Below are positions 53,983 to 61,522 of a stretch of 64,000 nt of DNA, piece after piece. The notes beneath the pieces are model-generated. The model searched no databases, was not told where the DNA came from, and worked only from the letters and a program-made list of their open reading frames with translations. Location of the stretch: assembly GCF_001591645.1 (NCBI RefSeq), contig NZ_BCVH01000007.1:62001-126000 (forward strand), written 5' to 3'. A program made the position numbers and the translations under genes. Each line of letters opens with the position of its first letter. Positions within the stretch are counted from its first letter, which is position 1. The DNA comes from Robertmurraya korlensis NBRC 107688 (GTDB lineage: Bacteria > Bacillota > Bacilli > Bacillales > Cytobacillaceae).

Positions 53983-54429
53983 ATGACAGTAAGTGCTGAC
54001 CGCTTGTCCAAAGAGTTAATATCTTCCTTGCAGGGAGAAACAATGGTTTCCTTAATTTCAGTAAATGCTGAAACAAAGTACCCACAATTAAGTGTGGTTT
54101 CGTGGGTGCATCCTACACCTGATGGAACGACGATAAAAATAGCGCTAGGTCATAAAGCATCTAGTATTGATAATATACGAAGCAATCCTAACGTAGTGTT
54201 AGGTGTAATTGGAGCTGGAAGCTGCTATTCTGTAAAGGGAAAAGCGTCAGTTTCTGAAATTAAAGAGCTTACTATGAAACTATGTGTTGTCACTATTGAA
54301 GTGGAAACAGTTGAAAATGTCATGTTTTACGGAGGTAAGGTAACAGCAGAACCTGTTTATGAGAAAACGTATCATAAAGACCTTGCTATAAAATTAGATA
54401 CGGAAGTTTATCAGCTTCTAAGTGAGTAA
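53983..54429 (+). CDS. pyridoxamine 5'-phosphate oxidase-like FMN-binding split-barrel protein
   Basis: A 148-residue split-barrel protein (LISVNAETKYPQLSVVSWVH, KASSIDNIRSNPNVVLGVIG). Members bind FMN, F420 or heme, and some reduce flavin. The ATG at 53983 is 7 bases after GGAGG; the one at 53977 is too near. Following directly on a flavin-dependent monooxygenase gene, it might deliver reduced flavin, though classic reductases belong to another family. A terminator follows. Role inferred from place only. Confidence 0.72.
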   Translation: MTVSADRLSKELISSLQGETMVSLISVNAETKYPQLSVVSWVHPTPDGTTIKIALGHKASSIDNIRSNPNVVLGVIGAGSCYSVKGKASVSEIKELTMKLCVVTIEVETVENVMFYGGKVTAEPVYEKTYHKDLAIKLDTEVYQLLSE

Positions 54430-54437
54430 CAAAAACG

Positions 54438-54476
54438 AAAACCAAGCCAATCACTTTATGTGGTTGACTTGGTTTT
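54438..54476. terminator. rho-independent terminator, convergent genes
   Basis: AAAACCAAGCCAATCA pairs with TGGTTGACTTGGTTTT with two weak pairs, loop CTTTATG, T-run after it. Serves the monooxygenase operon and possibly the convergent amidohydrolase gene. Confidence 0.82.
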
Positions 54477-54478
54477 TA

Positions 54479-55414
54479 TTAATCTAATAAAGATTGAATT
54501 CCTTTTGCAAATGTCGCCTGTGGGGGCCAAACACAAAGATCAAATGGGAAATCAGAACCTGGAACGACGCGATCTTCACCAACTGTTTCCACTAGAAAAT
54601 CAATGCTTGCTGGATTCCATAAGACCGTATCATACCAGAAACGCTTCAAGTATTCTGAAGGTTTTCCTTGTAAGTTAGACGAGACAGCTCCCCATTGCTC
54701 ATATCCTTTATCAAGTCTGCCGATTTGATAAGGAAGGAAGCCTCCACCGTGGGCAAATAGGATTTTCACATTCGGATACTTGTCAATGATTCCACTTAAT
54801 AGAATATCAGTTGCACACACGGTTGTTTCCCATGGGACACCTATTAGATTGGGCATCATCCAATTTTTTAATCGTGAATCTTCACTTAGCAATGGATGGA
54901 TAAATACAATAGCTTTTAACCGGTTTGCTTCCTCAAAGAAAGGAATGAAATAGTCGTCTGAAAGCATTTTTCCTGCTGCTGACGGTCCTATGATAGCGCC
55001 TTTAAGTCCCATTTTAACTGCATCATGTAAAACGTCTGCAGCATGTTCTGGATGGGCAAGAGGAACGGTGCCAAGAGCGGATAGACTTCCATTCGCTTGT
55101 GTAACTAAATGTGATAAAGAGTGATTATAAACTTGGGAAATATCTGTGGTGATGTCTAGTGGAAAATCATACATAAAAAGCTGTGGAATAGGTGAGATCA
55201 AGGAATGAGAAACACCAGCTTCTTTTTGTTTGCGTAGATACAAGTTCTTGTCAATGAAGGATGGTTTTAATTCAAAGCCCCATTTTTCGTTAATTACTAA
55301 AAAGTCATCCTTATTTTTTTCTTTTTTTATCCATTTAGCATGAACATTTTCTTTATGGTCCTTTAACCAAGTAAGAACTTCATCGGGGATAAAATGGGTA
55401 TGAAAATCATGCAT
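54479..55414 (-). CDS. amidohydrolase-2 family decarboxylase/hydrolase (ACMSD-like)
   Basis: A 311-residue metal-dependent barrel. HTH of DFHTHFIP (His5, His7), His173 in VFIHP, His222 in LFAHGGGFLPYQIGRLD and Asp288 in PGSDFPFD are the usual zinc and catalytic residues of the ACMSD group. Members decarboxylate 2-amino-3-carboxymuconate semialdehyde, gamma-resorcylate or similar, or hydrate 4-oxalomesaconate. It is downstream of the IclR gene on the same strand (48 bp). AAAGGAG precedes the ATG. The aromatic context supports a decarboxylase acting on a carboxylated ring or ring-cleavage product; which one is unresolved. Confidence 0.83.
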   Translation of the reverse strand: MHDFHTHFIPDEVLTWLKDHKENVHAKWIKKEKNKDDFLVINEKWGFELKPSFIDKNLYLRKQKEAGVSHSLISPIPQLFMYDFPLDITTDISQVYNHSLSHLVTQANGSLSALGTVPLAHPEHAADVLHDAVKMGLKGAIIGPSAAGKMLSDDYFIPFFEEANRLKAIVFIHPLLSEDSRLKNWMMPNLIGVPWETTVCATDILLSGIIDKYPNVKILFAHGGGFLPYQIGRLDKGYEQWGAVSSNLQGKPSEYLKRFWYDTVLWNPASIDFLVETVGEDRVVPGSDFPFDLCVWPPQATFAKGIQSLLD

Positions 55415-55462
55415 ATTCTCTATTCTCCTTTTAAAAAAATTTGATAGATTCTGAGTTTCTAG

Positions 55463-56236
55463 TCACCAATATCCCATACGATTGGATATCTCCATGGCTG
55501 CTTGGATTACTTTCTTTGTATATCCTGGTACTTTGTTCGCTTGTATTCTTTGCTTGGGTCCTACAATAGCTAGTGCAGCAATCACCTTTCCACGATAATC
55601 ATAGACTGGTGCTGCGATCGAATTCACCCCTTCGAGTATTTCCTCGCTACTAAAAGTGTAACCGTTTTCTTTTATTTGTTTTAAATGAGCTCGAAGTTTG
55701 ACAGGGTCGGTTATTGTACTTTTTGTGTATTTTGTTAAGCCTTTTTTAATGACTCTATCGACGAGCTGATCATCTGAATAGGCTAGTAACACTTTACCTG
55801 AGCTCGTGCAATAAGGAGGATTTCTTTTTCCCACATTCGTTAAGACGCGCACCGGGTGGTGGCAATCTACCTTTAGAAGATAAATGACTTCATCATTATC
55901 GAGAACGGAAATATGTGCTGTTTCACCTATGCTTTCCACCAAACGGTTTAAAATGGACTGTGACTCTTTGTATATATCCATATGACTATTAACGATTCCG
56001 CTTAAGGAAAGGATAGATAGGCCCAGGCGATACTTTCTTGTTTCAGGATCTTTATAGACAAAACCCTCAGAAGCTAACGTAGCCATGGTTCGACTCACCG
56101 TACTTTTATTGATTCCGAGAGAGGTAGATAAGTCGCTAATCTTCTTTTCTGGTTCTTCCATGGAAAAACTTCTTAATATTCGTAATGCATTTTTAACGGA
56201 TGATAAATGCTGATCTTCCTGTTTTTCATTAACCAT
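55463..56236 (-). CDS. IclR-family transcriptional regulator
   Basis: A 257-residue IclR protein: winged HTH at 10-75 (ISDLSTSLGINKSTVSRTMA, GFVYKDPETRKYRLG) and an effector domain from about 85 (TAHISVLDNDEVIYLLKV, NPPYCTSSGKVLLAY, ILEGVNSIAAPVYDY). Many IclR regulators govern aromatic degradation. It is divergent from the TRAP operon, with a dyad-rich block between them that recurs upstream of the aldehyde dehydrogenase operon. AAAGGAGG before the ATG. Likely controls both operons and its own gene. Confidence 0.9.
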   Translation of the reverse strand: MVNEKQEDQHLSSVKNALRILRSFSMEEPEKKISDLSTSLGINKSTVSRTMATLASEGFVYKDPETRKYRLGLSILSLSGIVNSHMDIYKESQSILNRLVESIGETAHISVLDNDEVIYLLKVDCHHPVRVLTNVGKRNPPYCTSSGKVLLAYSDDQLVDRVIKKGLTKYTKSTITDPVKLRAHLKQIKENGYTFSSEEILEGVNSIAAPVYDYRGKVIAALAIVGPKQRIQANKVPGYTKKVIQAAMEISNRMGYW

Positions 56237-56353
56237 CTAGTTTCCTCCTTTCATTATTAGAAACAAAAAAGTGTTTGTTTCCCTATAGTGGAGAATATAG
56301 CAAATAATTCTAGATAAATAAAGTGAATATTTTAAAAGTTTTAATTTTGGTTT

Positions 56354-56386
56354 TGTTGCATATAGAGAAACAACAGTGTTGATGAT
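56354..56386. promoter_or_regulatory. shared operator-like block, copy A (TRAP operon/iclR)
   Basis: Begins TGTTGCATATAGAG, identical for 14 bases to copy B at 61428, followed by AAACAACAGTGTTGATGATGA, written here in two parts: AAACAACAGT and GTTGATGATGA. CAACA/TGTTG form a dyad. Candidate binding site of the IclR regulator encoded next to it. Confidence 0.68.
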
Positions 56387-56470
56387 GAAAAAAGTAGTAA
56401 GTAATATTATAAAGTGAGGATTGATAAATTTTAGGAGAGTACTAAGAAAGTCTTCTTCTAAAGACAAAAT

Positions 56471-56484
56471 TGTAAGCGTTTTAT
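56471..56484. promoter_or_regulatory. cre-like site upstream of the TRAP operon
   Basis: TGTAAGCGTTTTAT has two mismatches to the CcpA consensus, both at its right end, 25 bp before the dctP start. The core GTAAGCGTT is also found upstream of the aldehyde dehydrogenase gene. Confidence 0.45.
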
Positions 56485-56508
56485 TTATTATGAAGAGGGG
56501 GATGTAAT

Positions 56509-57567
56509 ATGTTCAAAAGAGGAATGAAGCTTAGTCTTACTTTGTTAATCTTAATTTCACTAGTATTTGTTTCCGCTTGTTCGAAGAGTTCTGGAGGGGA
56601 ACAAGCTGGGTCGGATTCAAAATCTATCACCATTAAGATGGGTCACATGAACTCTCCTGACCATGTACAAGACTCTAAGGCAATGAAACCGTTTAGTGAA
56701 GAGGTAGAAAAGCTTACTGATGGTCGAGTGAAATTTCAAATCTATCCAGGTGGAGCGCTTGGTGGACCTAAGGATACGTTAGACAATATTACAACTGGAA
56801 TCATGGATGCAGGTTGGGGGCTACATGGGTATAACGCAGGAAAGTTCCCTACCCACTCTGTTCTTCAGCTTCCATTCCTTGCAAACGGGACGGGAGAAGA
56901 ATTGAGTGTGGTTGCTCAAGAGCTCTATGATACGTTCCCTGAAGTTCAAAAGGAATATGATGATCTAAAGTTATTATGGGTTCATGCTGCTGATCCTTAC
57001 GCCATTATCACAAAAGGAAAAGCGGTAAGGAGCTTTGAGGACGTAAAAGGATTAAAGCTTAGAACACCATCTGTTGAAGCAGGTGAAATGATTAAGTCAT
57101 GGGGTGCAACACCAGTTTCCTTACCAGCACCAGAAATATATGATGCTCTTCAAAAGGGAGTGATAGATGGGGGCGTCCTACCTGTGGCTGCTATAAAAGA
57201 TTTTAACCTGACCGATTTGGTTGATTACGTTACATTAGGAAACTTTAACACTAGTATTTTCTACGTTGCCATGAACAAAGATAGCTGGAATAAGATTTCA
57301 CCAGAAGATCAAAAGCTGATTGAAGAGGAACTTCTTGGTGAGCCGATGGCGAAAATGGCGGGTGCAGCGTTTGACTATCAAAAGGGCTTAGCGGAAAAAG
57401 AAGCAAAGGATGCAGGTGTAGAGTTTATTAGCCTTGAAGAGGGTGAGCTACAAAAATTTAAGGATAACTCAGATGGTGTAAAGGAAAAATGGCTGTCTGA
57501 TATGAAAGAAAAAGGCGTAGACGGACAGAAGATTTACGATAAAACAGTAAAGCTTATTGAAGAATAA
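56509..57567 (+). CDS. TRAP transporter substrate-binding lipoprotein (DctP family)
   Basis: A 352-residue DctP-type protein with a lipobox VSAC (Cys near 24), so it is membrane-anchored outside as in other Gram-positives. KMGHMNSPDHVQDSKAM, the conserved arginine helix near GLKLRTPSVEAGEMIKSWGA and PVSLPAPEIYDALQKGVIDG fit the family; the arginine binds a carboxylate of the ligand. An AGAGGGGGAT site precedes the ATG. With the two membrane subunits and the Rieske oxygenase downstream in the same run of genes, an aromatic carboxylate is the likely ligand (inference). Confidence 0.9.
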   Translation: MFKRGMKLSLTLLILISLVFVSACSKSSGGEQAGSDSKSITIKMGHMNSPDHVQDSKAMKPFSEEVEKLTDGRVKFQIYPGGALGGPKDTLDNITTGIMDAGWGLHGYNAGKFPTHSVLQLPFLANGTGEELSVVAQELYDTFPEVQKEYDDLKLLWVHAADPYAIITKGKAVRSFEDVKGLKLRTPSVEAGEMIKSWGATPVSLPAPEIYDALQKGVIDGGVLPVAAIKDFNLTDLVDYVTLGNFNTSIFYVAMNKDSWNKISPEDQKLIEEELLGEPMAKMAGAAFDYQKGLAEKEAKDAGVEFISLEEGELQKFKDNSDGVKEKWLSDMKEKGVDGQKIYDKTVKLIEE

Positions 57568-57594
57568 AAGTCTTCCTATATGGAGGTGTAGGTA

Positions 57595-58158
57595 ATGGAA
57601 CAAGAAGTAAGGAAGGACCTTTCGTTAAGAGCTTCGGCTCTTGACGAGGTCTCCGCATTCGAAAAAGTGATAAATCAATTCGAGAAAGTTGTTTCTACTT
57701 TAAATAATGTTCTTCATAAAATTTCGAGTATCATCTTGTTTCTATTAATGTTTCTCACAACTGCCGATGTGGTTGGTCGATATTTTTTTAATAAACCTAT
57801 TACGGGTACGTACGAGCTAACAGGATTGGCACTAGCCATGATCATCTTTTTTAGCCTAGGTTCTGCACAAATTAAAAAAGATCATATTGAAATTGATTTC
57901 TTAACAAATATGATGCCAACAAAGGTTCAACATACACTTTCAGGTCTTACTTCTCTCTTATTGTTTATCCTAATGTCGTTAACAACCTGGCAATTATTTG
58001 AATATACAAAGAGGGTTTATTTCGGAAATGAACTAAGTGGAGATCTTGGCTTACCGCTGTATCTGTTCGTTACCTTTGCCACAGCTGGTGCGGTTTGTTT
58101 CACACTTACTTTTATTGTTGATACGTTAAGATCCTTCCTAAGGGTGGTGAAAAAATGA
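57595..58158 (+). CDS. TRAP transporter small membrane subunit (DctQ family)
   Basis: A 187-residue protein with four membrane helices after a charged N-terminal stretch of about 40 residues. FLTTADVVGRYFFNKPITGTYELTG is the DctQ family motif region, given here as FLTTADVVGRYFFNKPITGT. GGAGGTG lies before the ATG. It overlaps the large subunit by 4 bases. Confidence 0.9.
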   Translation: MEQEVRKDLSLRASALDEVSAFEKVINQFEKVVSTLNNVLHKISSIILFLLMFLTTADVVGRYFFNKPITGTYELTGLALAMIIFFSLGSAQIKKDHIEIDFLTNMMPTKVQHTLSGLTSLLLFILMSLTTWQLFEYTKRVYFGNELSGDLGLPLYLFVTFATAGAVCFTLTFIVDTLRSFLRVVKK

Positions 58159-59459
58159 GTCCAGAAATGATAGGCGTGTTAGGAATTGTTTTACTATTGG
58201 TGCTCATCTTATTAAAGGTGTCTGTAGGACTTTCTTTATTTTTAGTAGGGTTCTTAGGAGTATCATGGCTTTCTGACTGGCAGGTAGGATTGTCACAGCT
58301 TGGATCCTCCGCTTTTGGAACTTCCAATAATTATGGGTTAAGTGTTATTCCATTGTTTATATTAATGGGAATGTTTATGTCTAATACAGGATTAGGAAAG
58401 GATCTTTTTAATGCTGTTGATAAGTGGATTGGGCACTTTCGTGGTGGTCTAGCCATCGCTACAGTTGGTGCAGCTTCCATTTTTGCCGCGATATCAGGCT
58501 CCTCCAACGCGACAACAGCTACTTTGGCTAAAATCACTATTCCTGAAATGAAAGAGTACAATTACAGGACGACTTTTTCTACTGCTGCTGTTGCTGCCGG
58601 AGGTACCCTTGGGATATTAATTCCTCCTAGCGTAATCTTGATTTTATATGGGGCTTTAACATCTGAACCTATAGGACCACTATTAATTGGTGGTTTAGTA
58701 CCAGGAATCATCATGACCCTTCTTTTTATGCTTATGATAAATATACAAGTCCGGTTAGATCCTTCCATTGCTCCTACAAAAACGGAAAAGGCAACCATCG
58801 AGGAAAAATTCTCTTCGTTAAAAAGTGTGTGGCCATTTTTATTGATATTTGCCATTAGTATCGGTGGCATTTATTTTGGTGTATTTACTCCAAGTGAGGC
58901 TGGTGGGATAGGTGCAATTGGTGCTTTCTTTCTTACCCTTTTAACTAAAAGACTGAGTTTTAAAGGACTAATCTCTTCCTTAGATGAGTCGATAAGGTTG
59001 ACGGTCATGCTGTTCTTAATTTTAATTGGAGCATCATTATTTGGAAAGTTCCTAGCGTTAAGCCAAATACCGATGTATTTAACAACGACGGTCGGTTCAC
59101 TAGATGTTTCTCCCTTTCTCATCATGGCTATGATTCTTTTAGTCTATTTTATTCTAGGAATGTTTCTAGAAGGGATAGCAATCATGGTACTTACCCTGCC
59201 CATTGTCTATCCGTTAATCACTCAATTAGGATTCGACGGGTTATGGTTTGGAATCATTATGGTAATGGTGCTGAATATTGGTGTTCTTACACCTCCTCTT
59301 GGATTAAGCGTTTATATTATTAGTGGTGTCGTAAAGGATGTCCCAATTCAACAAATTTTCCGAGGAGTCTTCCCAACTATTATTACTATGGTTGCTTTTA
59401 CCATTGTGCTAGTTATCTTTCCTGAAATCGTCACCTATTTACCCAGTTTGATTGAATAA
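58155..59459 (+). CDS. TRAP transporter large permease (DctM family)
   Basis: A 434-residue permease with about twelve helices. ISGSSNATTATLAKITIPEM (sodium-site region), GGTLGILIPPSVILILYG and the late NIGVLTPPLGLSVYIISGV are conserved in DctM. The start overlaps the DctQ stop (ATGA). The Rieske oxygenase gene starts 25 bp downstream, so transport and first attack on the substrate appear cotranscribed. Confidence 0.92.
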   Translation: MSPEMIGVLGIVLLLVLILLKVSVGLSLFLVGFLGVSWLSDWQVGLSQLGSSAFGTSNNYGLSVIPLFILMGMFMSNTGLGKDLFNAVDKWIGHFRGGLAIATVGAASIFAAISGSSNATTATLAKITIPEMKEYNYRTTFSTAAVAAGGTLGILIPPSVILILYGALTSEPIGPLLIGGLVPGIIMTLLFMLMINIQVRLDPSIAPTKTEKATIEEKFSSLKSVWPFLLIFAISIGGIYFGVFTPSEAGGIGAIGAFFLTLLTKRLSFKGLISSLDESIRLTVMLFLILIGASLFGKFLALSQIPMYLTTTVGSLDVSPFLIMAMILLVYFILGMFLEGIAIMVLTLPIVYPLITQLGFDGLWFGIIMVMVLNIGVLTPPLGLSVYIISGVVKDVPIQQIFRGVFPTIITMVAFTIVLVIFPEIVTYLPSLIE

Positions 59460-59484
59460 GAACCTAAGGAGGAGTTGATCCAAA

Positions 59485-60834
59485 ATGATCAAGAAAACAT
59501 TGGATGAAAAGGCTTTTTACTTATTAAAAGAAAAAATGGATGAAGGGTTATTACCGCAATGGGTTCTAACTGACCCAGATATATATGACCTTGAAATAGA
59601 AAAAATATATGGACATTCGTGGCAGTTTCTTGGCCATGAAACGGAAATCAAAGAACCAGGAAGTTATGTTACACGTTGGATGGTCAATGATCCTGTTTTG
59701 TTAGTAAGAACTCGTGAAGGTGATATTAAAGCGTTTTTAAATTCATGTACCCATCGTGGAACTCAGCTTTGTACAGCAGATCGAGGAAATAAAAAAACCT
59801 TCACTTGTCCTTATCATGGCTGGAGCTATAATTTGAACGGTGAATTAGTTGGAATCGTAGCTGGTAATAAGGTGTATGGAGAAGAAATGGATAAATCCGA
59901 GTGGGGCTTAAGGCCCATCCCTCAGGTTGAAATGTATCAAGGAATGATCTTTGGAAATCTTGATAAGAATGCGGAACCTCTTGAGGAATATCTTGGGGAG
60001 ATGAAATGGTACTTAGATATTCTTCTAGGTAGAAGTGGCGGAATGGAGGTCAGAGGTCTTCCACAGCGCTGGGTAGCAAAGGCGAACTGGAAAGCGACTG
60101 CTGAAAACTTTGCTGCTGATCCGTATCATGTACAAACAACTCACCGTTCCACAGTTGAAATGGGAATTAGTCCGGAAGACCCGTTGTATGCCGGCTATGG
60201 ACATCAGGTGGTAATGAAAAACGCACATGGTATTAATGTGATAACCTCCAAGACAGGAAAAGCAAGAGTACCATATCAAGGTACACCCGAATCTATGTGG
60301 CCGTTGTTTGAGAAGAATTTAAGCCCCGAGCAGCTAGATATCCAGTCGAAAGTCACTGTGTTTGTAGGGGGAGTGTATCCGAATTTATCCTTTGTAAGTC
60401 CTATTCACGGAACGGAAGGACATTTACATAATTACTTGAACTTTCGAATGTGGAGGCCACTCGGGCCAGATAAGGTAGAGGTTTGGTGTTGGTTTTTAAT
60501 TGATCAGGCAGCACCGGAGGAGTATAAAGAAGCTGCCTATCGAGGATATCTAGGTTCTTTCGGTCCAAGTGGCACACTAGAACAAGATGATACCGAAACA
60601 TGGGCACGTATTGTTGAAGTAAGTAAAGGCTTAATGATGAGGGACAAAAGCTTGAACTACAATAGTGTGAGCAATTATTTAATGGGGTACTCCCATGTGG
60701 AACCAGATAAGAACTTTCCTGGGCCGGGGACTGCTTATCCAACAACGTATATAGACGCCTTATCTAGAAGGATGCACGAACAGTGGCTGGAGCTAATCTC
60801 GAAAGGTCTATTTAAAGAGGAGGTCAAGCAATGA
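59485..60834 (+). CDS. aromatic-ring-hydroxylating dioxygenase, alpha subunit (Rieske)
   Basis: A 449-residue alpha subunit. Rieske ligands Cys88, His90, Cys108 and His111 (CTHRGTQLC and CPYHGW, C-x-H-x17-C-x2-H). The mononuclear iron site is His215 and His220 in ADPYHVQTTHRS with bridging Asp212, and a late Asp in LEQDDTETW. The sequence groups by eye with two-subunit enzymes of the biphenyl/phenylpropionate/benzoate kind. It adds both atoms of oxygen to a ring. No ferredoxin or reductase gene is in the window. AAGGAGG precedes the ATG. Substrate unknown; TRAP context suggests a carboxylate. Confidence 0.92.
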   Translation: MIKKTLDEKAFYLLKEKMDEGLLPQWVLTDPDIYDLEIEKIYGHSWQFLGHETEIKEPGSYVTRWMVNDPVLLVRTREGDIKAFLNSCTHRGTQLCTADRGNKKTFTCPYHGWSYNLNGELVGIVAGNKVYGEEMDKSEWGLRPIPQVEMYQGMIFGNLDKNAEPLEEYLGEMKWYLDILLGRSGGMEVRGLPQRWVAKANWKATAENFAADPYHVQTTHRSTVEMGISPEDPLYAGYGHQVVMKNAHGINVITSKTGKARVPYQGTPESMWPLFEKNLSPEQLDIQSKVTVFVGGVYPNLSFVSPIHGTEGHLHNYLNFRMWRPLGPDKVEVWCWFLIDQAAPEEYKEAAYRGYLGSFGPSGTLEQDDTETWARIVEVSKGLMMRDKSLNYNSVSNYLMGYSHVEPDKNFPGPGTAYPTTYIDALSRRMHEQWLELISKGLFKEEVKQ

Positions 60835-61355
60835 CTCTGAATATTCAAAGATTGGTGACCCCCGAACTTCATCTTGAGATCACGACGTTACTGAACCGAG
60901 AAGCGTATTTCCTTGACAATCGTAAATACAAGGAGTGGTTAGAATTACTTACCGACGACATCGTATATCGGATGCCATTGAGAGAAACGGTAGAAGGTGT
61001 TGGAGTGAATGATATCTCTACAGATACGGCTTTCTTCGAAGAAACAAAAACATCTCTAACGACCAGAGTTCACCGCTTGTATACAAAATCTGCCTGGGTA
61101 GAAAACCCGGCTACTAGACAGCGTCATTTTATTACCAATGTGACAGTAGAGGCAACGGAAGAGGAAGAAGAGTACAAGGTAAGAAGTTATTTCTTATTTA
61201 TGAGAAGCAGAGCCTCTACGACCGATATGGAGCAAATGTTTGGGGAGAGAAACGATATCGTTCGAAAAGTAGACGGTGTGTGGAAAATCTCCTCACGAAC
61301 GATTTTCCCGGATCAATCGGTAATCACGACAATGAATATGAGTATGTTTCTCTAA
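60831..61355 (+). CDS. aromatic-ring-hydroxylating dioxygenase, beta subunit
   Basis: A 174-residue NTF2-fold protein: REAYFLDNRKYKEWLELLTD and DIVYRMPLRETVEG at the front, RVHRLYTKSAWVENPATRQR in the middle, and GVWKISSRTIFPDQSV at the end are the beta-subunit landmarks. It supports the alpha trimer structurally. Its ATG overlaps the alpha stop by 4 bases. An AGGAGG site lies inside the alpha gene. Confidence 0.92.
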   Translation: MTLNIQRLVTPELHLEITTLLNREAYFLDNRKYKEWLELLTDDIVYRMPLRETVEGVGVNDISTDTAFFEETKTSLTTRVHRLYTKSAWVENPATRQRHFITNVTVEATEEEEEYKVRSYFLFMRSRASTTDMEQMFGERNDIVRKVDGVWKISSRTIFPDQSVITTMNMSMFL

Positions 61356-61427
61356 TAAATCTCATTATCACACAGCCTCCTAGTGAAAAAGGGGGCATTT
61401 TAATTAAATTTTCAAAAAATATCAGAC

Positions 61428-61465
61428 TGTTGCATATAGAGCAACAATGACGTTGTTGGTGCTGA
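61428..61465. promoter_or_regulatory. shared operator-like block, copy B (aldehyde dehydrogenase operon)
   Basis: TGTTGCATATAGAG matches copy A at 56354 exactly, then CAACAATGACGTTGTTG, which is a CAACAA/TTGTTG dyad. GTTGC and GCAAC also form an inverted pair across ATATAGA. It lies about 60-95 bp upstream of the aldehyde dehydrogenase start. Likely bound by the same factor, the IclR regulator being the best candidate. Confidence 0.68.
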
Positions 61466-61466
61466 T

Positions 61467-61480
61467 AGTAAGCGTTACCA
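61467..61480. promoter_or_regulatory. cre-like site upstream of the aldehyde dehydrogenase gene
   Basis: AGTAAGCGTTACCA has two mismatches to the CcpA consensus. It follows copy B of the shared block directly and shares GTAAGCGTT with the site at 56471. Confidence 0.42.
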
Positions 61481-61522
61481 TGTAATTAATAAAAATAATC
61501 TAATTTTAGGAGGATACACAGT

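Noticed and set aside
56237-56467. 76-residue minus-strand frame upstream of iclR
   Set aside because: It would cover the IclR promoter and the shared operator block, has no ribosome site and shows only a low-complexity hydrophobic translation.
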